Assembly (NCBI RefSeq): GCF_003633775.1
Contig: NZ_RBIN01000004.1
Location: 124,001 to 188,000 of the forward strand
Length of the DNA: 64,000 bases
Reading direction: 5' to 3'
DNA from: Kushneria sinocarnis
GTDB taxonomy: Bacteria; Pseudomonadota; Gammaproteobacteria; Pseudomonadales; Halomonadaceae
Shown in pieces: positions 18,005 to 30,979 of this stretch. The notes below the pieces were generated by a model. The model was not told the DNA's origin, made no database searches, and saw nothing but the letters and a program-made list of their open reading frames with translations. Positions within the stretch are counted from its first letter, which is position 1, and each line of letters starts with the position of its first letter. The position numbers and the translations under genes are program-made.

Positions 18005-19003
18005 ATGACGTATCCCCCAGCGTCCGATCAGCCGCACACTCCCGAACAGGGTCCCGGGCGGGAAGCCGACACCCCGGCGGCCATTCCGGCCCGCGGCTGG
18101 TGGCAGACGCTGCTTCGCGTGCGTGCCGAGATCAACGACAATCACGCCAACCTGATCGCTGCCAGCATCGCCTTCTACGGACTGCTGGCACTGTTTCCCG
18201 CCATTGCCGCCTTCATTTCGCTGTGGGGCATGATCTTCGATCCCGACCAGGTGCAGGCCCAGATCCGCATGCTCAGCAGTGTGCTGCCCAGTGAAGCCTC
18301 CACCCTGATCGAACAGCAGGCCAGCGCCGTGGCCGCCCAGCCCGGCAGCGGCCTGGGCGCCACCGCCATCGGCGGCCTGGTGCTGACCCTGTTCAGTGCC
18401 TCCAAGGGCGTTCGCGGTTTCATGGCCGGGCTCAATATCATGTACAACGAGCGCGAGGAGCGCGGTCTGATCCGGCGCACCCTGATCACCTGGCTGCTGA
18501 CGGCCGGGCTGATCCTGATGACCATCGTCACCCTGGGCAGCATCACCCTGCTGCCGGCGCTGATTGCCCGCCTGCCGTTCGGGGGGATGCTCAATGCGCT
18601 GCTGATCTACATCCGCTGGCCGCTGCTGCTGGCGCTGGTGATGATGGCCCTGACGATTCTCTACCGCTTCGGCCCCAGCCGCAGTCCGGCCCGGCTGGGC
18701 TGGGTCAGTGCCGGTTCGGTGGCCGCCACCCTGCTGTGGCTGCTCGGCTCGATCGGCTTTTCGATCTACGTGCGCAACTTTGCCAGCTACAACGAGACCT
18801 ATGGCGCCATCGGCGCCGTCGTGATCCTGCTGATGTGGTTCTGGCTCTCCGCCTTCATTGTCCTGCTGGGGGCCTCGCTCAACTGCGAACTGGAGCGTCA
18901 GACCGAGCAGGACACCACCACCGGCAGACCGAAACCCATGGGAGAACGGGGCGCCTGGGCGGCGGATACCGTGGCCGGCGAGCCCCGCACGCAGCGCCGC
19001 TGA
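18005..19003 (+). CDS. YihY/virulence factor BrkB family membrane protein
   Basis: 332 residues. The N-terminal AASIAFYGLLALFPAIAAF segment is the hallmark of the YihY/BrkB family, followed by about six predicted membrane helices and a hydrophilic C-terminal tail of about 35 residues. The family was once misnamed ribonuclease BN; its true function is unsettled, with proposed roles in transport or envelope integrity. AGGA precedes the ATG at 18005. It is divergent from the 17361-17816 gene, with a 188-base shared upstream region. Confidence 0.9.
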   Translation: MTYPPASDQPHTPEQGPGREADTPAAIPARGWWQTLLRVRAEINDNHANLIAASIAFYGLLALFPAIAAFISLWGMIFDPDQVQAQIRMLSSVLPSEASTLIEQQASAVAAQPGSGLGATAIGGLVLTLFSASKGVRGFMAGLNIMYNEREERGLIRRTLITWLLTAGLILMTIVTLGSITLLPALIARLPFGGMLNALLIYIRWPLLLALVMMALTILYRFGPSRSPARLGWVSAGSVAATLLWLLGSIGFSIYVRNFASYNETYGAIGAVVILLMWFWLSAFIVLLGASLNCELERQTEQDTTTGRPKPMGERGAWAADTVAGEPRTQRR

Positions 19004-19112
19004 CGCCGGCCGGCCCCTGCAGGACCAAAGCACAATGTCGGCCGGGCCCGGCTCCCGGCATGATGCGGACATGGCGATTCATCGGCCCACTGGCATCTTC
19101 GGGAGCCTACTC

Positions 19113-19310
19113 ATGATCCCCTTCAGGCGATGGCTGACCCGTGACCCGCTGCCCTGGCGGGCCCGGCACATGTTCAACAGTGACGAGAAGATCGACACGC
19201 CCGCCGGTGCACCGACGCCCGTCGCCGGCAGTGCGCCCCGGCCGGTACGGGGCCGGCCGCCCTCCCGCGAACGGGATGCCACGCTCCGCCGGACCCACCG
19301 CAGTCGTTAA
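19113..19310 (+). CDS. Small basic protein, doubtful
   Basis: A 65-residue frame with a reasonable GGGAG Shine-Dalgarno seven bases before the ATG. The product is rich in Arg, Pro and Ala, has no membrane segment, and matches nothing I know. It ends just before the promoter of the PRC-barrel gene, which fits a real gene boundary, but the composition could also come from non-coding high-GC DNA. Confidence 0.35.
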   Translation: MIPFRRWLTRDPLPWRARHMFNSDEKIDTPAGAPTPVAGSAPRPVRGRPPSRERDATLRRTHRSR

Positions 19311-19315
19311 CCCAG

Positions 19316-19343
19316 TTGAAAAAACAGTGTTCTCTTCTATAGT
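19316..19343 (+). promoter_or_regulatory. Sigma-70-type promoter of the PRC-barrel gene
   Basis: TTGAAA (19316-19321), a 16-base spacer and TATAGT (19338-19343) make a good housekeeping promoter in an A/T-rich patch, about 115 bases before the next start codon. Confidence 0.6.
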
Positions 19344-19458
19344 CGCTTATCCGGAGCGGCCTTCGACGCACATCGCCGAAGGCCGCTCCGGCCGGCACCA
19401 TGCCGCTGGCATGGCCCGCCCGGAAAGGATTGCACACATCGTACAGGGAACAGACATC

Positions 19459-19977
19459 ATGGCTCGGAAAGCACAACGTCTTACAGGCACGCTGCTGGTA
19501 ACGGCAGGTCTGCTGGGCGCCACGCCCGCGCTGGCAGCCCCGCAGGGTCTCTACTCCTCCAGCGAACTGATGGATGCCGAAGTCTATCTCCAGGGCAGCG
19601 ATCAGCGCCGCATCGGCGAAGTCGAGGATATCCTGCTGGGCGAGAACATGGGCGTGCAGGCCGTGGTCATCGAAACCGATGACGACAGCGAACTCGGTGA
19701 GCACGAGTACGTCATCAACAAGGGCGACTTCACCGTTCAGACCACCAACGAGGACAACCTCGACGAGCTGAGCTATCGGGTGACCGTCAACATGGATGAA
19801 GCTCAGGTCTCCAACCAGGCGGAGTACACCAACGACTGGTGGCAGAACGCCAAGCGCGATGCCGCGCAGGCCTGGGAGAGTACCCGCGAGAGCGCTTCCA
19901 GCGCCTGGCAGAGCACCCGCGAGGCCACTTCCAGCCTGCTGAAAAAGGCCAGCGACGCCATCAGCCCCGATCAGTGA
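19459..19977 (+). CDS. Exported PRC-barrel domain protein
   Basis: 172 residues. Residues 1-27 form a Sec signal peptide ending in ALA-AP. The mature part begins with a PRC-barrel-like domain (LMDAEVYLQG, RRIGEVEDILL, AVVIETDDD). The last 45 residues are an amphipathic region with the near-repeat AWESTRESASSAW / AWQSTREATSS. It is probably periplasmic. Such proteins are common in halophiles and rhizobia and lack a defined biochemical role. The ATG at 19459 is downstream of the promoter at 19316-19343 and an AGGGA. A pair of hairpins follows the stop. Confidence 0.85.
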   Translation: MARKAQRLTGTLLVTAGLLGATPALAAPQGLYSSSELMDAEVYLQGSDQRRIGEVEDILLGENMGVQAVVIETDDDSELGEHEYVINKGDFTVQTTNEDNLDELSYRVTVNMDEAQVSNQAEYTNDWWQNAKRDAAQAWESTRESASSAWQSTREATSSLLKKASDAISPDQ

Positions 19978-19985
19978 TCGTCCGC

Positions 19986-20042
19986 GCCGGCCGCTGCGCC
20001 AGCGGCCGGCATTGTCAGCGCCCCGGCCGGGCCGGGGCGCTG
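19986..20042. terminator. Two GC-rich hairpins between convergent genes
   Basis: GCCGGCCGCT and AGCGGCCGGC (19986-20010, 5-base loop), then CAGCGCCCCGGC and GCCGGGGCGCTG (20016-20042, 3-base loop), are both perfect stems. They sit between the stops of the PRC-barrel gene and glgB1 and could terminate transcription from both sides. Neither has a T-run. Confidence 0.55.
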
Positions 20043-20046
20043 CCGG

Positions 20047-22277
20047 CTATCCCGGCATCAGGATCAGCGCCCCCAGCGGCGGCAGGGTCAGGGTCAGTGA
20101 ACAGGGCTGTCCATGGGCCCTTGGCTGGCGCGCCGCTACCCCGCCACCATTGCCGACATTGCTGCCGCCATAGAGCTCGCTGTCGCTGTTGAACCGCTCG
20201 AACCAGCGGCCCTCGCGGGGCACGCCCACGGTGTAGTCCTGCAGCACCCGGGGCGTGAGATTGACCACCACCAGGGTGGCCCCACCGTCATGACTCCAGC
20301 GCAGCCAGGCCAGTACGCTGTTGTGCGCATCATCGCCGACCACCCATTCGAAACCATTCGGACGATCGTCCTGTTCATGCAGTGACGGCAGGGTGCGATA
20401 GAGCAGATTGAGCTCACGCACCAGGTGCTGAACCCCGGCATGACCGGCATCGCCGAGCAGCCACCAGTCGATTTCGCGATCGTGGCTCCACTCCTGCCAC
20501 TGGCCGAACTCGCACCCCATGAACAGCAGCTTGCGCCCGGGATGGGTCCACATGAAGGTGAGATAGGCCCGCAGGCCGGCGAACTGCTGCCAGCGATCGC
20601 CCGGCATCCGGGTGATCAGCGATCCCTTGCCGTGCACCACTTCATCATGGGAGATCGGCAGCACGAAACGCTCCGAGTAGGCGTAGACCATGGCAAAGGT
20701 CATCTGGTGATGGTGGTAGCTGCGATAGAGCGGGTCCTGCCCCATGTAGCTCAGGGTGTCGTGCATCCAGCCCATGTTCCACTTCCAGTCGAAGCCCAGC
20801 CCGCCCTCGCTCACCGGCGCGGTCACGCCCGGCCAGGCCGTGGACTCTTCGGCAATCATCACTGCCCCCGACACTTCCTCGAGCACCACCTCGTTGAGAT
20901 GGCGCAGGAAGTCGATCGTTTCGAGATTCTCCTGACCGCCGTAGCGGTTGGGAATCCACTCGCCCTCGCGGCGCGAGTAGTTGCGATAGAGCATGGAGGC
21001 CACGGCATCCACGCGCAGCCCGTCGATGTGGAATTCGCGCAGCCAGTGCAGCGCCGAGGAGAGCAGAAAGCCGTGGACCTCGCGGCGGCCGAGATTGTAG
21101 ATGTAAGTGTTCCAGTCCTGGTGAAAGCCCTCGAACGGATGGCTGTACTCATAGAGCGCGGTACCGTCGAACCGGGCCAGCCCGTGCGGATCGGTGGGAA
21201 AGTGGGCCGGCACCCAGTCGAGAATGACGCCGATCCCGGCCACGTGACAGGCATCGACGAAGGCCGCGAAATCCTGCGGCGAGCCGAAACGGCCGCTGGG
21301 CGCAAACTGTGACAGTGGCTGATACCCCCAGGAACCGCCGAAGGGGTGCTCCATGATCGGCAGCAGCTCGACATGGGTGAAGCCCATCTCGCTGACGTAG
21401 GGAATCAGCGATTCGGCCAGCTCCCGCCAGCTGTAGCAGGGGCCATCGTCGCCGCCATGGCGGCGCCAGGAAGCGGCATGCAGCTCGTAGATCGAGATGG
21501 GCGCCTCGCTGGCCTGACGCAGGGGGCGGGCTGCCAGCCACTCGTCGTCGCGCCACTCGATGGGCGCCGGATCGGCCACCACCGAGCCGGTCAGCGGCGG
21601 TGGCTGCGTGGCCAGCGCGACCGGATCGGCCTTGTGCAGCAGCTGGCCATCCGCTCCGATCAGCTCGTAATGGTAGACCGCGCCGGGGGCCAGCCGCGGG
21701 ATGAACAGCTCCCAGACCCCGGACGGATGACGCCGGCGCATCAGATGGCGGCGGCCATCGTGGCGATTGAACTCCCCGATCACCGAAACCCGCCGGGCAT
21801 TGGGCGCCCACACTGCAAAACGCACGCCGGCCACGCCCTCCACACTCATCGCGTGCGCGCCCAGACAGGCCCCCAGCCGGCGATGCGTCCCCTCGCCGAT
21901 CAGATAGAGATCGAGCTCGCCGAGCAGCAGCCCGAAGCTGTAGGGGTCCTCGACCACCTCCTCGCCCCACGGCCAGCGCACCCGCAGCAGATAGGGCTCG
22001 ATATAGTCCAGGTGGGCCACGAACAGCCCGGGCAGCCGGCTGCGCCCCGGCCGCGCCAGCAGCCGGGCCGGCGTCTCGCGGGAGAGCACCTCGACGCCGA
22101 TCGCCCCGGGCAGCCAGACTCGCAGGATGACCCCGCCATCGGGCTGCTCATGCGGTCCCAGCACGGCAAAGGGGTCGCCGTGGCGCCCCTCGCACAGCGC
22201 CTGGGCGGTATGCTCGTCGAGCTCCCGATCCGGTGCGGCAGTACCGGCGGCGGCCGACTCGATATGGCTGAAATCAC

Positions 22278-22281
<4 letters not shown>
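20047..22281 (-). CDS. glgB: 1,4-alpha-glucan branching enzyme, copy 1
   Basis: Introduces alpha-1,6 branches into linear glucan. 744 residues with the full GlgB plan: an N-terminal N1 domain, a CBM48 domain ([16 protein letters not shown]), a GH13 barrel and a C-terminal domain ending [13 protein letters not shown]. Catalytic blocks: [13 protein letters not shown] (nucleophile Asp), [10 protein letters not shown] (acid/base Glu), [11 protein letters not shown] (transition-state Asp). The start overlaps the treS-mak stop (ATGA, 22278-22281), so it is the last, translationally coupled gene of the glycogen/trehalose operon. It is clearly diverged from the second GlgB at 37772-39994, so it is not a recent duplicate. 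Confidence 0.96.
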
Positions 22282-25769
<3,488 letters not shown>

Positions 25770-25776
25770 GATCCTG

Positions 25777-25786
25777 CCCCCCCCCC
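25777..25786 (-). repeat. G10 homopolymer upstream of treS-mak
   Basis: Ten consecutive G on the coding (minus) strand, ending seven bases before the ATG, at the place normally occupied by the ribosome binding site. No purine-rich GGAGG-like site other than this run is present. Confidence 0.9.
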
Positions 25787-25814
25787 AATCCCTGGTCTCG
25801 TCACCGTTGTCCCG

Positions 25815-28019
25815 TCAGGCCACCCCGCGCCATCCCTGATCCGGCGCGCGGACACGCCAGATCCCGAAGGGCATCTCCGGGGTCAGCCGGGTCCACTGCC
25901 ACTTGCCGTACCAGCTCCAGCGGTGCCCGGTCATCAGGTCCTCGCCATGGAGCTCGGCATCATCAGCGAGTCCGAACCACCACAGCGGCAGCTCGAAGTG
26001 CCCCTCCTGGGCGGCATGCGGATCAAGACTGATGGCCACCAGCACCACATTGCCCTGCTCGGGCGTGCCCCGGGCAAAGTAGAGAATCCGCTCGTTGTCG
26101 ATCTCCAGGAAGGTGATGCCGGTATGACGCTGCAGCGCCGGATTGTCGCGCCGGATCCAGTTGAGCTGGGCGATCTCGCCGTTGATGTTGCCGGGGGCGA
26201 AGTAATCGCGCGGGCGGATTTCGTACTTCTCGGCGTCGAGATACTCCTCCCTGCCGGGAATGGGCGCCGCTTCACACAGCTCGAATCCGGAATACATGCC
26301 CCACAGCCCCGAGCCCATGGTGGCCAGCGCGGCACGGATCAGGAATCCCGGACGACCGGAGGACTGCAGGAACACCGGATTGATATCGGGCGTATTGACG
26401 AAGAAGTTGGGCCGATAGCACTCGCGCAGCGGCGACTCGTTGAGCCGGGTGAAATACTCGGTCAGCTCGGCTTTGGTATTGCGCCAGGTGAAGTAGGTGT
26501 AGCTCATGCTGAAGCCGACCTTGCCCAGCCGTGCCATGATCGCCGGCCGGGTAAAGGCCTCGGCGAAGAACAGCACCTGCGGATCACGGCTGCGGATATC
26601 GGCAATCAGCCACTCCCAGAACGGAAACGGCTTGGTGTGCGGATTATCGACCCGGAAGATCTTCACGCCCTCATCCACCCACAGCTGCACCACATCCCGC
26701 AGCGCCTCCCAGAGCGCCGGCCGGGCATCCTCGGCGTAGAAATCGACGTTGACGATGTCCTCGTACTTCTTGGGCGGATTTTCGGCGTAGCGGATGGTGC
26801 CGTCGGGCCGCCAGGCAAACCAGCCGGGATGCTCCGCAAGCCAGGGGTGATCCGGCGAGCACTGGATGGCGAAATCCAGCGCGATCTCGAGATCATGCTC
26901 GTGGGCGGCGCGCACCAGCGCCCGGAACTCCTCGAAGCCGCCGAGCTCGGGGTGGATGGCGTCGTGACCGCCCGCCTCGCTGCCGATCGCATAGGGGCTG
27001 CCGGGATCATCCGGCGCCGGGGTCAGGGTATTGTTGCGCCCCTTGCGATGGGTATGGCCGATGGGATGAATGGGCGGGAAATAGAGCACGTCAAAGCCCA
27101 TGTCGCGAATCATCGGCAACCGGGCATGCACATCGGCGAAGGTGCCGTGACGCCGGGCATCATCGGTCTGCGAACGCGGAAAGAGCTCGTACCAGCTGGC
27201 AAAGGCGGCGCGCTCGCGATCGACATCGAGCGGGTAGTGACAGTCGCTGCGGGTGAGATGTTCGAAGGCCTCCGCCTGCTGCATCGCCGCCTGGGTTTCG
27301 GGACTCAGCAGGGTATCGACACGCTCGGCCGTGGTGGCCGGTTCATGGTCAAGCTGTGCCAGGACCTGGCGGAGCTGGATCAGGGCCGGCGGCTCGTGCC
27401 ACTCCCCGGTGCCATCCTGCAGTGGCTGACCATTGCCGTTGCCCAGCCGGTCGAGGGCATCGAACACCAGCCGGCGCCCCTCCTCGAGCTCAAGCGCAAT
27501 CGGTACGCCGGCGGCGTGCTTTTTGGTCAGCTCGTTGCGCCAGGTTCCGAAGACGTCGCGCCAGGCTTCGATCACGAACTCGTACCGCCCCAGCGTCTGC
27601 GGCGTGATGAAACCTTCCCAGAGATCATTGCCCGCCGGCTGTACCAGCGTCATCGGCGCAGTATGCCAGCCGGCGGCCGCCTCCTGGCCCGGCGGCACGG
27701 GTCGCCAGCACACCCGTGCCGCCAGGGTGTCATGGCCATCGCAGAGGATCACCGCCGTGACCCGCACGGTTTCGCCGACAATGGCCTTGGCGGCAAAGCG
27801 GCCGTCATCGACGCTCGGCATCACCGCTTCGATCGCCAGCCGCGGGGCATGCATCATCTCCGTCAGCGAATGCCGGTCGCGCCCGGCATGACGCGGTGCC
27901 TCGGCCGACCCGAGGCTCGCGGTCATGCCGGCCCCCGCCCCCTCGCGGGCGCGGCCCACGGCGACGCCGGTATCGGCCCGCTCGGACCGCGACGCGCGAT
28001 AATGCGCAGACTTGTTCAT
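25815..28019 (-). CDS. glgE: Alpha-1,4-glucan:maltose-1-phosphate maltosyltransferase
   Basis: Transfers maltose from maltose-1-phosphate to the end of a glucan chain. 734 residues: a variable 55-residue N-terminus rich in Arg and Ala, then the N and S domains and a GH13_3 barrel. Catalytic residues: Asp458 in IFRVDNPHTKP and Glu487 in VLFFAEAFTRP, with FFVNTPDINP carrying the third Asp. The KHAAG and YELFPRS blocks are also typical. The start at 28019 has GGGAGAG before the ATG; upstream in-frame codons lack one. It follows glgX by 68 bases and precedes treS-mak, its source of maltose-1-phosphate. Confidence 0.96.
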   Translation of the reverse strand: MNKSAHYRASRSERADTGVAVGRAREGAGAGMTASLGSAEAPRHAGRDRHSLTEMMHAPRLAIEAVMPSVDDGRFAAKAIVGETVRVTAVILCDGHDTLAARVCWRPVPPGQEAAAGWHTAPMTLVQPAGNDLWEGFITPQTLGRYEFVIEAWRDVFGTWRNELTKKHAAGVPIALELEEGRRLVFDALDRLGNGNGQPLQDGTGEWHEPPALIQLRQVLAQLDHEPATTAERVDTLLSPETQAAMQQAEAFEHLTRSDCHYPLDVDRERAAFASWYELFPRSQTDDARRHGTFADVHARLPMIRDMGFDVLYFPPIHPIGHTHRKGRNNTLTPAPDDPGSPYAIGSEAGGHDAIHPELGGFEEFRALVRAAHEHDLEIALDFAIQCSPDHPWLAEHPGWFAWRPDGTIRYAENPPKKYEDIVNVDFYAEDARPALWEALRDVVQLWVDEGVKIFRVDNPHTKPFPFWEWLIADIRSRDPQVLFFAEAFTRPAIMARLGKVGFSMSYTYFTWRNTKAELTEYFTRLNESPLRECYRPNFFVNTPDINPVFLQSSGRPGFLIRAALATMGSGLWGMYSGFELCEAAPIPGREEYLDAEKYEIRPRDYFAPGNINGEIAQLNWIRRDNPALQRHTGITFLEIDNERILYFARGTPEQGNVVLVAISLDPHAAQEGHFELPLWWFGLADDAELHGEDLMTGHRWSWYGKWQWTRLTPEMPFGIWRVRAPDQGWRGVA

Positions 28020-28087
28020 GGTCTCTCCCTGACCGCCCCTGGCGTGTCCTGTTTCGATCGAATGCCCCACACGCTGCAGACCCGGCG

Positions 28088-30376
28088 CTACCAGCCCGGC
28101 CCGTTGCTCTCGTGGCCCCTGACCAGTTCCAGCAGCACCAGCGAACGCCCCACCACGGCATAGCGCTCGTCACCCTCGAACATGGACAGGGTGTGGCGTT
28201 CGGGCTCGGCGGTATGCAGCCGAAGACACCAGCCCTCACCACTGTCCACCGGCGGCAGGCGGAACTCGACCTCCTCCGGATGGGTGTTGATCAGCAGCAT
28301 CAGCGTGCTGGCGCTGCCCCGCTGACGAATGCCGGTCGGCTGGGCCCGCCCGTCGAGCAGTACGCCGATCGCCCCGGACTCGGGGGCCTCCCAGTCCTCG
28401 ATGGTCATGCCCTCGCCCGCCGGCGTCAGCCAGCTGACGTCCCGCACATCGAGCTCCTCGTTGTATTCGCCGGTGAGAAAGCGGGAGCGATGCAGCACCG
28501 GATAGTGCCGGCGCAGGGCGATCAGACGCTGGGTGAAGGCCAGCAGCGCCTGTCCCTCGGCGGACAGGTCCCAGTCCACCCAGCCAATCTCGCTGTCCTG
28601 GCAGTAGGCGTTGTTGTTGCCGGCCTGGGTGCGGGCGAACTCGTCACCCGCCAGCAGCATCGGGGTCCCCTGGGAGAACAGCAGCGTGGTCAGCAGGTTG
28701 CGCATCTGCAAAAGGCGCAGCGCACGAATCTCGGGGTCGTCGGTTTCCCCTTCGACACCGTGATTCCAGGAGTGATTGTCATCGTGACCGTCGTTGTTGT
28801 CCTCGCCGTTGGCCTCGTTGTGCTTGTCGTTGTAGGTCACCAGATCGCGCAGCGTGAAACCGTCATGAGCGGTCACGAAATTGACCGAGGCATAGGGCTT
28901 GCGACCGCGATGGGCAAACAGGTCGGCGGAGCCGGTCAGGCGAGTGGCAAACTCCGCCAGCTGCCCCTCATCGCCCTTCCAGAAGCGGCGCATGGTGTCG
29001 CGGAAACGGTCGTTCCACTCCGCCCAGCCGGGCGGAAAACCGCCCACCTGATAGCCGCCGGGGCCGCAGTCCCAGGGCTCGGCGATCAGCTTGCACTGCG
29101 ACAGCAGCGGGTCCTGACGGCAGGCGTCGAGAAAACCGCCGCCCTCGTCGAAGCCGTGCGGCTCGCGGCCGAGGATGGTCGCCAGATCGAAGCGAAAACC
29201 GTCCACCCGCATCTCCTCGGCCCAGTAGCGCAGCGAGTCGGTGACCATCTGCAGCACCCGCTGATGGGAGAGATTGAGCGTGTTGCCGGTCCCGGTATCA
29301 TTGATGTAGTAGCGCGGCTCCTCGGGCATCAGCCGGTAGTAGGTGGCGTTGTCGATACCGCGATGCGACAGGGTCGGCCCCATCTCGTTGCCTTCGGCGG
29401 TATGGTTGTAGACCACGTCCAGCAGCACCTCGAGACCAACCGAGTGCAGTCGGGCCACCATCTCCTTGAACTCGTTGACGGTATCGGTGGCCATGTACTT
29501 CGGATGCGGGGCAAAGAAGGCCAGGGTGTTGTAACCCCAGTAGTTGTGCAGCCCCAGCTCCTGCAGATGGCGGTCGTCGGCGAAGGCATGGATCGGCATC
29601 AGCTCGATCGAGGAGATGCCCAGTCGGCGCAGATAGTCGGTGATCGCCGGCACCCCCAGCCCCGAGAAGGTGCCACGCAGCATCTCGGGCACTTCCGGGT
29701 GGCGCATGGTATAGCCGCGCACGTGGGTCTCGTAGATGACCGTATCGTCCCAGGGAATGTGAATCTCCCGGGAGCGCCCCCAGGTAAAGGCCGGATCGAT
29801 GACCCGGCATCTGGGCATGAAGGGCGCGCTGTCGCGCTCGTCGAAACTGAGATCCCCGTCCTCGTGACCGATGGTGTAGCCGTAGAGCGCATCATCCCAC
29901 TGCAGCTCCCCCACCAGCTGCTTGGCATAGGGATCGATCAGCAGCTTGTTGGGGTTGAAGCGGTGCCCCTGTTCCGGCTCGTAGGGGCCGTGGACACGAT
30001 AGCCGTAAATCGTGCCGGGCCGGGCATCGGGCAGATAGCCGTGCCAGACCTCGTCGGTGTATTCCGGCAGCTCGATGCGTTCGCGCTCCTCGTGGCCGTC
30101 GGCACTGAACAGACAGAGCTCCACTTTCGTGGCATGGGCCGAAAACAGCGCAAAATTGACCCCCAGACCATCCCAGGTCGCCCCCAGCGGCCACGGCAGG
30201 CCTTCCCGCACCCGCGAGCGCTGACGCTTCTCGCCGATCTCTGCGATCTGCTCTTTCTGCGCTTCATCGGCCGGCTCCCAGCCCCCCGGCGGCATGGCCG
30301 TCTCCTCATGACTGGCACCGTGCTCGGTGCCGCGTGCGGGATCGTCGCTGTCGCCATACATGGTTGGATCACTCAT
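28088..30376 (-). CDS. glgX: Glycogen debranching enzyme GlgX
   Basis: Isoamylase-type enzyme hydrolysing alpha-1,6 branches of glycogen or limit dextrin. 762 residues. A CBM48-like N-terminal domain starts about residue 60 (PWPLGATWDGLGVNFALFS) after a charged 55-residue extension. Catalytic blocks: GFRFDLATIL, KLIAEPWDCG and VTAHDGFTL. The WGYNT and NGEDN(N)DG motifs are GlgX-typical. I use the ATG at 30376; a TTG one codon earlier is the only nearby alternative. There is a 105-base gap to the DUF2934 gene upstream. Products are linear malto-oligosaccharides, the substrate of TreY and MalQ in the same operon. Confidence 0.95.
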   Translation of the reverse strand: MSDPTMYGDSDDPARGTEHGASHEETAMPPGGWEPADEAQKEQIAEIGEKRQRSRVREGLPWPLGATWDGLGVNFALFSAHATKVELCLFSADGHEERERIELPEYTDEVWHGYLPDARPGTIYGYRVHGPYEPEQGHRFNPNKLLIDPYAKQLVGELQWDDALYGYTIGHEDGDLSFDERDSAPFMPRCRVIDPAFTWGRSREIHIPWDDTVIYETHVRGYTMRHPEVPEMLRGTFSGLGVPAITDYLRRLGISSIELMPIHAFADDRHLQELGLHNYWGYNTLAFFAPHPKYMATDTVNEFKEMVARLHSVGLEVLLDVVYNHTAEGNEMGPTLSHRGIDNATYYRLMPEEPRYYINDTGTGNTLNLSHQRVLQMVTDSLRYWAEEMRVDGFRFDLATILGREPHGFDEGGGFLDACRQDPLLSQCKLIAEPWDCGPGGYQVGGFPPGWAEWNDRFRDTMRRFWKGDEGQLAEFATRLTGSADLFAHRGRKPYASVNFVTAHDGFTLRDLVTYNDKHNEANGEDNNDGHDDNHSWNHGVEGETDDPEIRALRLLQMRNLLTTLLFSQGTPMLLAGDEFARTQAGNNNAYCQDSEIGWVDWDLSAEGQALLAFTQRLIALRRHYPVLHRSRFLTGEYNEELDVRDVSWLTPAGEGMTIEDWEAPESGAIGVLLDGRAQPTGIRQRGSASTLMLLINTHPEEVEFRLPPVDSGEGWCLRLHTAEPERHTLSMFEGDERYAVVGRSLVLLELVRGHESNGPGW

Positions 30377-30481
30377 CAATCAGGGCTCCGACAGGAGAAT
30401 GCCATTCTGCTTGAGCAGTGGTTGCCGGCAGCGCCGGGCGTGCCCCCGGGGTCGCTCTTCCGGCAGCCTCGAATCCGCGGA

Positions 30482-30967
30482 TCATGATTTGCGCGGTCGC
30501 CGGGACGAGCCGGTACCGGAGGTATTCGAGCCGGCCGTGCGTGTCCGGCGACTGCGCCCGCGCGGCTTGTCGGGCACCGGCGTTTCGGGCGGGGCCGCGG
30601 TATCGGGGCTGTCGGGGCCGGTTTCCGGCACGTCCGCCGGCGGCGGCACATCTTCCGGCGGGTCGGCCGGCCGCTCGAGGTCCGGATCATCCGGCAGCGC
30701 GGGATTCACCTCCGGCCGCGGAGGTTCGACGGCCGGTTCCGGTGCATCCGCAGCAGCCGGGGCATCCGGCGCCGCAGTGTGCGGCGAGGCCGCGCCGACG
30801 GACGCCCTGACGCCCGTTTCCGGCATTGGCGTGTGGGCATCGGTGCGGTGTTCGGCCTCGACCAGCCGGCACGCCATGTGCCAGTGCCGATCGGCCTCCC
30901 CCTCCGGACAGCCTTCCGACTCCCAGATGCGATAGGCCAGCAGTCTGATACGCAGTTGTTCGTCCAT
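30482..30967 (-). CDS. DUF2934 domain protein with disordered Pro/Ala-rich tail
   Basis: 161 residues. Residues 1-38 form the DUF2934 domain (IRLLAYRIWESEGCPEGEADRHW), a short helical domain of unknown function. Residues 40-161 are low-complexity, rich in Pro, Ala, Asp and Glu, ending in a basic RGRSRRTRT-type tail, and are surely disordered. AGGAGG lies four bases before the ATG at 30970 and seven before the ATG at 30967; the latter spacing is better. It sits between treY (12 bases upstream) and glgX. I recall a small protein at the equivalent place in Pseudomonas trehalose loci, which suggests a conserved accessory role. Confidence 0.85.
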   Translation of the reverse strand: MDEQLRIRLLAYRIWESEGCPEGEADRHWHMACRLVEAEHRTDAHTPMPETGVRASVGAASPHTAAPDAPAAADAPEPAVEPPRPEVNPALPDDPDLERPADPPEDVPPPADVPETGPDSPDTAAPPETPVPDKPRGRSRRTRTAGSNTSGTGSSRRPRKS

Positions 30968-30979
30968 CATCGCCCCTCC

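Noticed and set aside
19316-19343. Promoter for a second small RNA upstream of the PRC-barrel gene
   Set aside because: The 115-base leader has no terminator-like hairpin with a T-run, so a separate sRNA is not supported; the promoter is sufficiently explained by the downstream gene.
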